64,000 nucleotides of DNA. Origin: Austropuccinia psidii. Its lineage: Eukaryota; Basidiomycota; Pucciniomycetes; Pucciniales; Sphaerophragmiaceae. The notes under the pieces are model-generated. The model searched no databases and was not told the DNA's origin. It worked only from the letters and a program-made list of their open reading frames with translations. Of this stretch, positions 42,501 through 51,241 are shown one piece after another (within the stretch, counting starts at the first letter, position 1; each line of letters opens with the position of its first letter). The stretch spans positions 22,342,132 through 22,406,131 of the forward strand of contig JALGQZ010000018.1 of assembly GCA_023105745.1 (NCBI GenBank), given 5' to 3'. The translations under genes and the position numbers were made by a program.

Positions 42501-45500
42501 AGATTAGCCTTAGATTTATCATTTATTTGGGATGATTATCTGAAAGTAACTATTAGATTAAGTAAGACTTATTTTGTTGGATAAGAGGGTAATATTTCAC
42601 CCATATTTATCTTTTGAGAACACTTGGACATTCAGTCAGATGAGCTATGGTATCAATTCAGTAAATTACATTTTTGGGCTTTATTTATGTGCTATTCAAT
42701 ATATGAGGAATATGGGTTTTGATTTAGTTTTGATCCACAATAAGGGTTCCCATCTGAATTTTGAGGCTTTCGAAGAGTTTTGAAAGGGATATCCTCAAGA
42801 ATCCCTGTTTATTCCTTCCAGTAATTTCTATTTCTTCATTTTGAAGCATTTACGAATAAATATAATAAGTATTGAGTAATAAAATCTCTCAAAATATCAA
42901 GTAAATATATAACCTTATTGCTTGTAAAGTATCGATATCCATGACCTTACTATATCAATCACAATACATATTCAAAAGTATACAAGTAATCCTAAAAATA
43001 ATAAGAAAAGGTCAATCAATGTAACTAATGTAGCCTAAAATAAGTGAAAGAAGAATTTGTTTCAAAATATTATTTCAATTGAAAAAATACTCAACTCAAA
43101 TTGATTCTCACATCATCAATAATCCAAATTAACTTATTTCATTCTTGAGGAACATATTTTCACTTATATACTATGAAATATAGAATATGTATTTATTGAA
43201 TCTTAATGCTCACTGATAAAATAATTTCTCTTTATTCTGTTGAAATGATATTTGATAAAATAACCATGTTAAAAAGGAGTTGGTTTTTGATTATATTGAA
43301 ATAATATAGTAAGCAAAATTCATTAATCTTAAACTTCAGATTTCATCAATGGGACCAATCCCTGAAATTGAGATACTAATCATTTTCTAAAAATAATGGG
43401 GTTGAAGGTGTCAAAGAAAGGGACAAATATTTTATATGGTAATGATAAATGAAAATTCTATTATCGAGGAATACTTCCTTTTGGGATACAAGATTGATCC
43501 CCAAAGTTGAGATTATTCTTTAAAGTAAAGAAATCTTGCATCATGAAAAAAGGACCAAATATTCCTTTTAAAGCTTTCATTTGCTCTATATATAATTGAT
43601 TAAGTCCCCTTTGAAATATTGAGCTCTACAGTCCTTTCAATCTTTATCAAATAGATATTTAGTTCAAGTATATTTATCTTAAAATTGATATTGTACCATA
43701 AAAATAGAAGTAATAGTCCTAGTATACTTAAATAAGAATTCTCTTATGAAATAAAATAATGGTACATACAATTTCTGGAATAATTGGAGTTATTTCTAAA
43801 GACAAAAATTTAGTCAAATTTTATGTTTTGGATAAAATATTTTTATAATTTTAAAGGACTTGATTCCTTATTCCTTTTCATATAGTTCAATTTTTTAAAA
43901 GGTTCCCAGGGTTGAAAATAACAAATTGAACAAAGTTTATTTGAAATGTGCGAAATTGAGAACCTTTGTTTGTTGAGACCATTCTATGATTGTGAAGACC
44001 TATAAAACAGACCTAAAATTTTTGATTTAATTTTATTCAGGAATATGAATTCGGAAATAAATTCAACGAAAATGTTCTTTATAATAGAAATTTTCTTCCC
44101 TAAGTTTGAAAATTATTTAAATTCAAAAATATCTTCCAAATACTAATTTCGGTAAATCGAATTTATCATTTGTGGCTTGCATTTCTTCCAAAACTTCTCT
44201 CTTTATTTTTCATCCCTTTTTTAACCCCTACATGAATTGATTATATATCTCCTATTTGAAATTCCAAATGAAACACCTTCTCGCCAGTGTAACAACTTTT
44301 ATCATGGTAATTTATGAAAAAAAATGGACAAATAGTCATTATTCATGTATTTTTAATTTCTTTCATACTTCAATTACAAATGATAGAGTATTGGTTTTTG
44401 CACTAAGAATTGAATTCATTATATAAAATAATATGACAAAAGGAATACAATTTTCTTTAAAACAAAATTTTCCTGCGTATTTACTGTGATAATTTATTTC
44501 TTCTAATTAATAATAATACTTATTATCTAAAATTATATTCTCCGTAAATTTGAAAAAAAATAAAATAGCTATGCTTCCCTTCGACTAGGTATTGTATATA
44601 TTTTAAGGATAAATTTTAAGCTCTTCGTGGATTATGAAAGATTCCTTCCTTAAGCTAACATAGATTTTTTTATTCAAGGCTGTATTCTTGCCTACTAAAA
44701 TAATTTTGCTCAAAATTTCTCTAATACTACATAGGGACCGTTTAATTGTTAGTCGGAAACAGATTAAGTATCTTGATATTTGAAAATAATATTTTCCTAT
44801 TTTTTCAGACACATTTTTACACGAAAAAAAGACCAAACCCATCTTATATCATTCTTCTTACAGATTAAGATAGTGAGAGAAATTTCGTTTAATTTTGTAA
44901 AAAGATTCTGGGCTTTTTGGATTATGTTTTTATTTTTTTGGACTTTAAATTAAAAATGAACTAGTTTGATTTCTCAAGGTTGCATTTGTTGTAACATTTG
45001 TATCTATCATCAGCTTGCATCAAAATTCATATACAGATACCTGAGCCCTATAATTCAGACATACAAATAAAAGATTTACGAGCTTTACGTTTAAGCTTTT
45101 GATAGAAGGGAGAAAAGTCATTAATTTCTTTGTAATGAATTTTTTGATTTAAATTTTTCTTTTCAGAAAGACATGGAATTTAATAATTGGGGGAAAGATA
45201 ATTGAACTTAATGAATAATTATCTGATATAGAGAGAATATATATTAAAAGGAATCTCAATATGAATAACTAATTTCTCTGATATAGTATTGCTCTATAGG
45301 ATAAAATATCACAGATATTGAGTATCAAAAATCCCTAGTAGCTAAAGCTCATTGATTGAATAAGATGGAAAATTCATGTTTATTCTATAAAGAGATATAA
45401 TTTCTAGAAACATCTCATGAATTATTACTTAGTTTATTCATTTTGGTTTTAATCCTGAATTGGCTGAGAAAAAATTGAGCTTCACCTCAAACCTAACGTT

Positions 45501-45870
45501 TACAATTCTCAAGAAAGACCTATGAAGTGGTTATGCTTCTAGATTCTCAGTGAGATCTTTCAAATGGATTAAGAAGGCTCCTTGTATAGAACTCAGGAAC
45601 AAGATGGCTATTGTTCCCATTTAAACATAAGAAAACCTTTATATTTAAATTAAGCCTTTAGCTGCTTCACTCTAATTTGCAATCAATTTGTGGAGCTCAG
45701 AGAGTCCCCAAGTATAGGAATTTATCTTCGCTTTATGACCAACAATTAACGATATATCCTTTCTCATAATTAAATACTCAAAAAAAAGGCTTAAGAAAGG
45801 CTCAAAAAACTATTTTAGGGATGGTCAGAACTGACACAAAACACTATCATTGTGAAAAGGTGAACTAGTA
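36586..45870. other. AT-rich stretch without assignable genes
   Basis: Nine kilobases with no paired LTRs, no TIRs and no recognisable domains. Short ORFs exist (41719-41916 plus, 42042-42371 minus with 109 codons, 42574-42783 plus, 44603-44842 minus) but none shows motifs, and their codon content follows the A+T bias. A weak ~65-bp direct repeat (GCCTC..AGTGT...TTTTACAGTA) lies at about 41147-41275. I see nothing else that can be supported. Confidence 0.5.
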
Positions 45871-45875
45871 AGGGC

Positions 45876-46472
45876 TATTAGGATGAAAACTGAAAGGTGT
45901 TGTATTTCATCAACAACATTGAAGTCTTTAGAACAATTAGAAAGGTAAAGAAAAACAAGTCTACCTGAAAGGTGAAAAGACAATATAAAAGATTTGTAGT
46001 GAAGATACGATTAAAAGAAGAATTTGTGTAGCTACTGTATTTATGACAAATATTGAGTTAATTTAAAATATCTTATTTATCTTATTAGAAGATAAATTTA
46101 CCTGTGTTAAAATAATGTAAGTTTAAACAAAAAGTTATGTTTTACAACACACTAATGTGTTGGGGAGAACAAAGAGGAATTAATAAAGTAGCAGGGTATA
46201 CTTTGAGTATACGATGATTTAATTATAAGTATTAGAGTAATAATTTACGATTGGAGTTCTCCAAGGAGAAAAGATAGAATTGATTAAAGTGAGCTTCTTT
46301 TATAGTAATGATCAACTTAATGATCATTACGTCATTCTTTGTTAGAGAGAACCCCTTTTTTATTTCACGTTCATTGATTTTCACATGTGATCTCTTTCAC
46401 GTTCATTGATTTTCACATGTGATCTCTTTCTCTTCTTTCAATGAACAGCTTATTTCACTTCCACTTTCAACA
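45876..46472 (-). mobile_element. 3' LTR of the copia element
   Basis: 597 bp. On the minus strand it runs TGTTGAA...CCTAATA, so it ends in TA rather than CA. The three differences from the 5' LTR include TpG here against CpG there (TTATGTT / TTACGTT). Confidence 0.93.
46366..46429. repeat. 32-bp tandem repeat x 2 in the copia 3' LTR
   Basis: Two head-to-tail copies of a unit beginning CACGTTCATTGATTTTCAC and ending GTGATCTCTTT. The 5' LTR has the same pair at 50901-50964, with one difference. Confidence 0.9.
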
Positions 46473-46894
46473 CCCCCTCTATCTCTCTGACAAAGAACTC
46501 CCAAACTGAGTAAGCACTTTTGCAGTGCAGGTCGAGACACTGATTTGGTCAAAAAATCAGCTAACATTTTACTCGATGGTACATAAAGTACCTCCATTTT
46601 TCCTAATTTAATAACCTCCCTGATGAAGTGCAATTGTATTTCAATGTGCTTCATTCTTCTACCGTTTGAATTGCAATCACCATTTGCAGTATTGATACAT
46701 CCCTGATTATCATCAAAGATTGTCACGGGTTTGGAGGTTTTCATAAGATTGAGTTCCTGAATTAACTGCCTGAGCCAGAGAACCTCTGCACCGAGATCAG
46801 CCAGAGCTTTGTATTCAGCCTCACTTGTTGACAAGGATACAGTTGGCTGTTTCCGAGTTTTCCAAGTGATTAAGCAATTACCCATTAGTATCAC
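46403..46894 (-). CDS. RNase H block of copia pol
   Basis: 163 codons from MILMGNCLITWKTRKQPTV through VSLSTSEAEYKALADLGAEVLWLRQL (Glu), the FDDNQGC acidic motif, MKHIEIQLHFIREV and VPSSKMLADFLTK. It is the same reading as the RT block, separated only by the TGA at 46910-46912 after DADWGNCRITR, where this family usually reads a second Arg followed by STTG. The C-terminus runs through the polypurine tract into the LTR and ends at 46403. RNase H degrades the RNA template. Confidence 0.9.
   Translation of the reverse strand: MILMGNCLITWKTRKQPTVSLSTSEAEYKALADLGAEVLWLRQLIQELNLMKTSKPVTIFDDNQGCINTANGDCNSNGRRMKHIEIQLHFIREVIKLGKMEVLYVPSSKMLADFLTKSVSRPALQKCLLSLGVLCQRDRGGVESGSEISCSLKEEKEITCENQ
46473..46491 (-). 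other. polypurine tract of the copia element
   Basis: On the minus strand AGAGAGATAGAGGGGG runs directly into the 3' LTR. Confidence 0.85.
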
Positions 46895-46909
46895 GAACCC
46901 CGTAGTTGA

Positions 46910-48244
46910 TCATCTGGTAATTCTACAGTTTCCCCAATCAGCGTCAGAGTAGGCAACAACCTTAGCCTCCTGATAACGCTGATATACCAGACAGAAAGAG
47001 GAGGTGCCTTTCAGGTATCGCAGTACATGTATGAAGGCTTTCCAATGTTGAATTCCTGGTTGTTCCAGAAACTGCGATAGACTACTGACGGCAAATGATA
47101 TGTCAGGGCGAGTTGCAGTGCTTAAATAACTGAGGCTACCAACAGCACTACGGTAGTTGACATTCAGACTTTTGAATGCAGCAACCTCATCCTCTGTAGC
47201 CTTATCAAGATGTTGATTTGGTATCATAGGAGTAACAACGGATCGACAGTCACCCAAACCGTACTGGTCAAGGAGCGAATCTACGTAATGAGCCTGTGAG
47301 AGAAGTATACTGTCATTGAGATGACAGACGCTTATTCCTAGAATTAGTTCGGCTGTGCCCATATCTTTGACCTCAAACTCGTTCTTGATTTCTGATTTAA
47401 AAAGTGATAGCTCTTTACCAAAGATGGCAAGATCATCCACATGTAAGAATAACCATATGGGATTAGCGTCAGGACGATAGAAAACACAAGGGTCTGCGAC
47501 TGAGGATTTGAAATTGATTGATTTGAGCCACTTGGTCAATCTTTTGTACCATGCGAGTGGAGCCTGCTTCAGGCCATAAATGGCCTTATGAAGTTTTAGA
47601 CAGACTTTCCCCTTGTCCAGATAAATTCCTTGAGGTACAGAAAGGTAAACATCTTCAGTCAGAGGAGCATTTAAGAATGCACTTTTGACGTCCATTTGCT
47701 GAAAGTCAAGTCCGTTCATAGCAGAGAAGGCGAGTAGAGTTCTCAAAGAATTCAAACGCCCCGTTGGAGCAAAGGTTTTTGAGTAATCCACACCTAAGGT
47801 TTGTGAGAACCCCTGAGCGCAAAGACGCGCTTTGTATTCTGTGATTCTATTTGATGCATCGCGTTTAGTCCTAAACACCCAGGTGGTGCCCACCAGCTTT
47901 GTTGATGGATGCAAATCAACCACCGACCACACATTCAAGTTCTCCATTGACTTCAATTCTTTGGAGATTGCTTTCTTCCACTCATCACAGTGGCTGCTCA
48001 AAAGTGCAGTTCGATAAGAGATAGGGTCTGCATCTTTTACTGTGATGAAGGTTTTTGGTCGTCGGGAATATGGAAGTATGTTTGAATGAGAAACATCTCC
48101 GTTGATAATTGTTGGATGTCGTGGACCCACTAATTTTAGCCTTACAGTTGTGTTGGAAGGTGTAGCATCCTGGATAAGTTCTTCATCTTGTTCTTGAACA
48201 AAATCTTCACTTTCTGCAATATCTGATGGATCTTGATTTGTCAA
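46910..48244 (-). CDS. reverse transcriptase block of copia pol
   Basis: 444 codons, all RVT_2-type motifs present: WKKAISKELKSMENLNVW, LVGTTWVFRTKRDA, YKARLCAQGFSQTLGVDY, FAPTGRLNSLRTLLAF, QMDVKSAFLNAPL, LYGLKQ-type YGLKQAPLAWY and the catalytic box FLHVDDLAIFG. It continues to the start of RNase H (SDADWGN). In active copies this would be one polyprotein with the integrase. The TGA at 48335-48337 and the TGA at 46910-46912 bound it, both apparently CGA to TGA. Confidence 0.93.
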   Translation of the reverse strand: MTNQDPSDIAESEDFVQEQDEELIQDATPSNTTVRLKLVGPRHPTIINGDVSHSNILPYSRRPKTFITVKDADPISYRTALLSSHCDEWKKAISKELKSMENLNVWSVVDLHPSTKLVGTTWVFRTKRDASNRITEYKARLCAQGFSQTLGVDYSKTFAPTGRLNSLRTLLAFSAMNGLDFQQMDVKSAFLNAPLTEDVYLSVPQGIYLDKGKVCLKLHKAIYGLKQAPLAWYKRLTKWLKSINFKSSVADPCVFYRPDANPIWLFLHVDDLAIFGKELSLFKSEIKNEFEVKDMGTAELILGISVCHLNDSILLSQAHYVDSLLDQYGLGDCRSVVTPMIPNQHLDKATEDEVAAFKSLNVNYRSAVGSLSYLSTATRPDISFAVSSLSQFLEQPGIQHWKAFIHVLRYLKGTSSFCLVYQRYQEAKVVAYSDADWGNCRITR

Positions 48245-48334
48245 AATTTCATCGGGATTAATGCACTCATCCTTCTCTTCACAAAGATCAATCCATCTTG
48301 TGATGACAATGGTTCTGTCTCTGATTCTAAGTAT

Positions 48335-49588
48335 TCAATAAGCCGAATTTTTATTTTCGTAACCCAGTAATATTCCATCTTCTCCAGATGGAGAAAATTT
48401 CCATGATCGTAAGTGTTTAGGAACTATAATTACAGCTTTGCAACCAAAGGGTTTAAAACGCTTTATTCTTGATGATCTATTTGACCATAAGGAAAAAGGT
48501 GAAAGGTTTTCGCGTGACGGAGTTGGCATGTGATTTGACAAGAAGGTGGCAGTATTAACGGCTTCAGCCCAGTACTGTTTTGGTAAATTTGATCCAATGA
48601 TCAGACACTTTGCTTTCTCAAGTATAGTTCGATTAGCTCTCTCTGCAAAGCAGTTGTGCTGAGGAGTTGCTGTTGGTGAACAATCATGAGTGAACCCACA
48701 CTTCAATGCCAGCATTTTAAATGACTTATTTTCAAACTCGCCTCCTTTGTCAGATACCACTCTTTTAATCCTTTTTTCATGTAAATTTTCTGCAAATGTC
48801 TTCCAATTCACAAATTCATTGTAGCAGTTTTCTTTTGTTTTTAGAAATCTAACTGTTTTGAATGAGGAAAATTGATCGACTATTGTAAGAAAGTATTTGT
48901 AACCGGCAACGGAGGGAGGTGATATTGGACCAACAAGATCAAGATGAACACATTCAAGAAGTTGATTAACTTTGTCGAATTGTCCTGAAAATGGCAATAA
49001 TGTTGATTTTCCACTCATGCAAGTATGACAGGGATCATTTAATGGAGGTAGTCCAAGAGTTTTCAAAACTTGATTTGATGGGTGTCCCAATCTCTGGTGC
49101 CATATATAAGATGTCGTTAAATTAGATTGTGGAGGATTATAGTCAATTACCATCAATCGATCAGCTATTCTTCCACTGATTCTAATGTCCTGACATATGA
49201 TTTCAAATAGATTAGCTGGCAGTTTTCGAATGGTGACATCTTTATCAAATATTTGGAGCAAACTGATAAGATTTTTGGAAATTTGAGGAACATATAGACA
49301 TCCTTCTAGCTTAATCGTGCTACCATTGATTCTCAAGTTTACCGATCCTATTCCTTCACCATGGAGTGTACTGGATGGATCACCTGTCGCAACAACAAAA
49401 GGTGTCATTTCGGAGAATTCTGAAAAGAAGGATTTTTGATTGAACATATGATGAGTAGCTGCACAATCAATTATTATTTGTGTGCTTAATGATTCTGTCT
49501 TAAGGTTAGTCATCAAAGCCTGAGCTGTTGATAGATGAGTGGTAGGTGAGGAATTGTCTTTGTCTTTGTCATTTTTTTTTTTGGTCAA
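48335..49588 (-). CDS. protease end and integrase of copia pol
   Basis: 417 codons; the first codon is TTG, so it depends on reading from gag and is no independent gene. The protease active site reads IIIDCAATHHMF near residue 41, where copia elements have D-S-G-A, so Ser and Gly are replaced. A pre-integrase zinc region follows (WHQRLGHPSNQ, CHTCMSGK), then the rve core with Asp (VHLDLVGP), Asp (VVSDKGGEF) and Glu (NCFAERANRTI), all three catalytic residues intact. The block ends at SAY-TGA. Confidence 0.9.
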   Translation of the reverse strand: MTKKKNDKDKDNSSPTTHLSTAQALMTNLKTESLSTQIIIDCAATHHMFNQKSFFSEFSEMTPFVVATGDPSSTLHGEGIGSVNLRINGSTIKLEGCLYVPQISKNLISLLQIFDKDVTIRKLPANLFEIICQDIRISGRIADRLMVIDYNPPQSNLTTSYIWHQRLGHPSNQVLKTLGLPPLNDPCHTCMSGKSTLLPFSGQFDKVNQLLECVHLDLVGPISPPSVAGYKYFLTIVDQFSSFKTVRFLKTKENCYNEFVNWKTFAENLHEKRIKRVVSDKGGEFENKSFKMLALKCGFTHDCSPTATPQHNCFAERANRTILEKAKCLIIGSNLPKQYWAEAVNTATFLSNHMPTPSRENLSPFSLWSNRSSRIKRFKPFGCKAVIIVPKHLRSWKFSPSGEDGILLGYENKNSAY

Positions 49589-50349
49589 AGATGTGGAAAT
49601 TCAATATAACATCTGTTGGGTTTATGCGTAGTATTTAATGGATTGTGAGTTCCATTTGCACAAAAGTAAACCATCTTGCTTGGGAATTGAGAATTCGTAT
49701 TTGTGGTTGTGACCAAGGCTGCAGAGTCTTTTTCGACTGTCGATGAGTGGTGTTTAGACTCTTGGTGGCGTGCAAAGCTCTGAAGACGATTAAGCGTGGT
49801 ATTAGGATTTTCAGTAGCATCTGGTGACATGGCTAAGCTGTCAGCGAGATGATACATATTGCTGTCGTCACATAACTTTCCAAGAATCCAATATGAGAGA
49901 ACATCTGGTGGAATCTTAATGTTCACTGAGGCCATATCAATCATGGCCTTTCGACATTTTATGATGAAGTCATCTAGATTACCACGGTAGGAAATGGCTA
50001 CCCAATCCATCACAACTCTTCCTCTATTTATTGCTGTTTTAGAGGCATATTGATTGTTAATCTTATTCCACAACAGATATGCATCATCAATAGTTTCATC
50101 ATCTACGACTTCTGCAAAGACAGTGGGATCCAATTTACTAGAAATGAAGCTAATCGCATCACTGCTGACTTTTGTCCATTTGTTTTTAACAGCGGTGTTA
50201 GCATCAGCATCAACTTGATTAATGCATACATCAAGTAGTTCCTTGGATCGAAGGAAGATCTTTATTCTTCGGTACCATTCACTATAGTTGAGACCATTTA
50301 GTACTGGAATATTTGAGCTGTCTTTGGCCTCCAGTAGTTTATCGGTCAT
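49585..50349 (-). CDS. gag of the copia element
   Basis: 254 codons from MTDKLLEAKDSSNIPVLNG with the usual copia gag start NYSEWYRRIKIFLRSKELL, an LWNKINNQY block, and a C-terminal Cys/His cluster FCANGTHNPLNTTHKPNRC, a variant knuckle. It ends at TGA (49585-49587) in FPHL-stop-PKKK, and pol follows one frame over; the 11-A run lies just past the stop. Gag forms the particle. Apart from this end it looks intact. Confidence 0.9.
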   Translation of the reverse strand: MTDKLLEAKDSSNIPVLNGLNYSEWYRRIKIFLRSKELLDVCINQVDADANTAVKNKWTKVSSDAISFISSKLDPTVFAEVVDDETIDDAYLLWNKINNQYASKTAINRGRVVMDWVAISYRGNLDDFIIKCRKAMIDMASVNIKIPPDVLSYWILGKLCDDSNMYHLADSLAMSPDATENPNTTLNRLQSFARHQESKHHSSTVEKDSAALVTTTNTNSQFPSKMVYFCANGTHNPLNTTHKPNRCYIEFPHL

Positions 50350-50410
50350 AACGATTTCTTTTCACCTATCAGTTTTGGGATTCTTGCTCAGAGCGTCGAG
50401 ACTGTAAATC

Positions 50411-51007
50411 TATTAGGATGAAAACTGAAAGGTGTTGTATTTCATCAACAACATTGAAGTCTTTAGAACAATTAGAAAGGTAAAGAAAAACAAGTCTACC
50501 TGAAAGGTGAAAAGACAATATAAAAGATTTGTAGTGAAGATACGATCAAAAGAAGAATTTGTGTAGCTACTGTATTTATGACAAATATTGAGTTAATTTA
50601 AAATATCTTATTTATCTTATTAGAAGATAAATTTACCTGTGTTAAAATAATGTAAGTTTAAACAAAAAGTTACGTTTTACAACACACTAATGTGTTGGGG
50701 AGAACAAAGAGGAATTAATAAAGTAGCAGGGTATACTTTGAGTATACGATGATTTAATTATAAGTATTAGAGTAATAATTTACGATTGGAGTTCTCCAAG
50801 GAGAAAAGATAGAATTGATTAAAGTGAGCTTCTTTTATAGTAATGATCAACTTAATGATCATTACGTCATTCTTTGTTAGAGAGAACCCCTTTTTTATTT
50901 CACGTTCATTGATTTTCAAATGTGATCTCTTTCACGTTCATTGATTTTCACATGTGATCTCTTTCTCTTCTTTCAATGAACAGCTTATTTCACTTCCACT
51001 TTCAACA
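50411..51007 (-). mobile_element. 5' LTR of the copia element
   Basis: 597 bp, the same ends as the left LTR, followed by TSD AGGGC. On the minus strand the internal region starts GATTTACAGTCTCGACGC, the presumed primer-binding site; the tRNA is not identified. Confidence 0.93.
50832..50839 (-). promoter_or_regulatory. probable TATA box of the copia element
   Basis: The minus strand reads TATAAAAG, about 170 bp into the LTR. Just upstream (50862-50869) lies a CRE-like TGACGTAA, flanked by TGATCA repeats, and further upstream the 32-bp repeats. The arrangement fits a U3 enhancer-promoter. Confidence 0.55.
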
Positions 51008-51240
51008 AGGGCAACAAAGATGTAAGTCTTGAGCCTATGGAATATCAGGGACAGGAGAGTCGCAGCAAACCTGGACGAGGGAGAAAGGAACGAAAAAAGA
51101 TGATTAATTGTGACTAAGTAAGTATACAAGTTGACAAGGTAAAGACCTAGTAAGGGCAACAAAGACGTAAGTCTTGAGCCTATGGAATATCAGGGACAGG
51201 AGAGTTGCAGCGAACCTGGACGAGGGAGAAAGGAAAAAAA
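51008..51240. repeat. 145-bp tandem duplication at the copia insertion site
   Basis: AGGGCAACAAAGA.GTAAGTC...CAGGGACAGGAGAGT begins at 51008 and again at 51153; the two copies match over about 85-95 bp with few differences. Left of the copia element the host sequence reads TAGTAAGGGC, so the element landed at the same point in the first repeat unit. Confidence 0.75.
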
Positions 51241-51241
51241 C

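Larger units (their letters stand above)
45876..51007 (-). mobile_element. complete, young Ty1/copia element
   Basis: 5132 bp with 597-bp LTRs (45876-46472 and 50411-51007) that differ at only three sites by my comparison, and a 5-bp TSD AGGGC (45871-45875, 51008-51012). Order on the minus strand: LTR, gag, protease, integrase, RT, RNase H, polypurine tract, LTR. The order integrase before RT defines copia. The polyprotein is interrupted by three TGA codons (49585-49587, 48335-48337, 46910-46912) and one frame change at a run of 11 A near 49572. Confidence 0.95.

Noticed and set aside
46366..46429. CRISPR-like direct repeats
   Set aside because: Two adjacent 32-bp copies without spacers, inside an LTR of a eukaryotic element.
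49565..49590. Programmed frameshift at the run of 11 A between copia gag and pol
   Set aside because: The run lies after the gag-frame TGA, so slippage there could not bypass the stop; a chance indel plus a CGA-to-TGA change is simpler.
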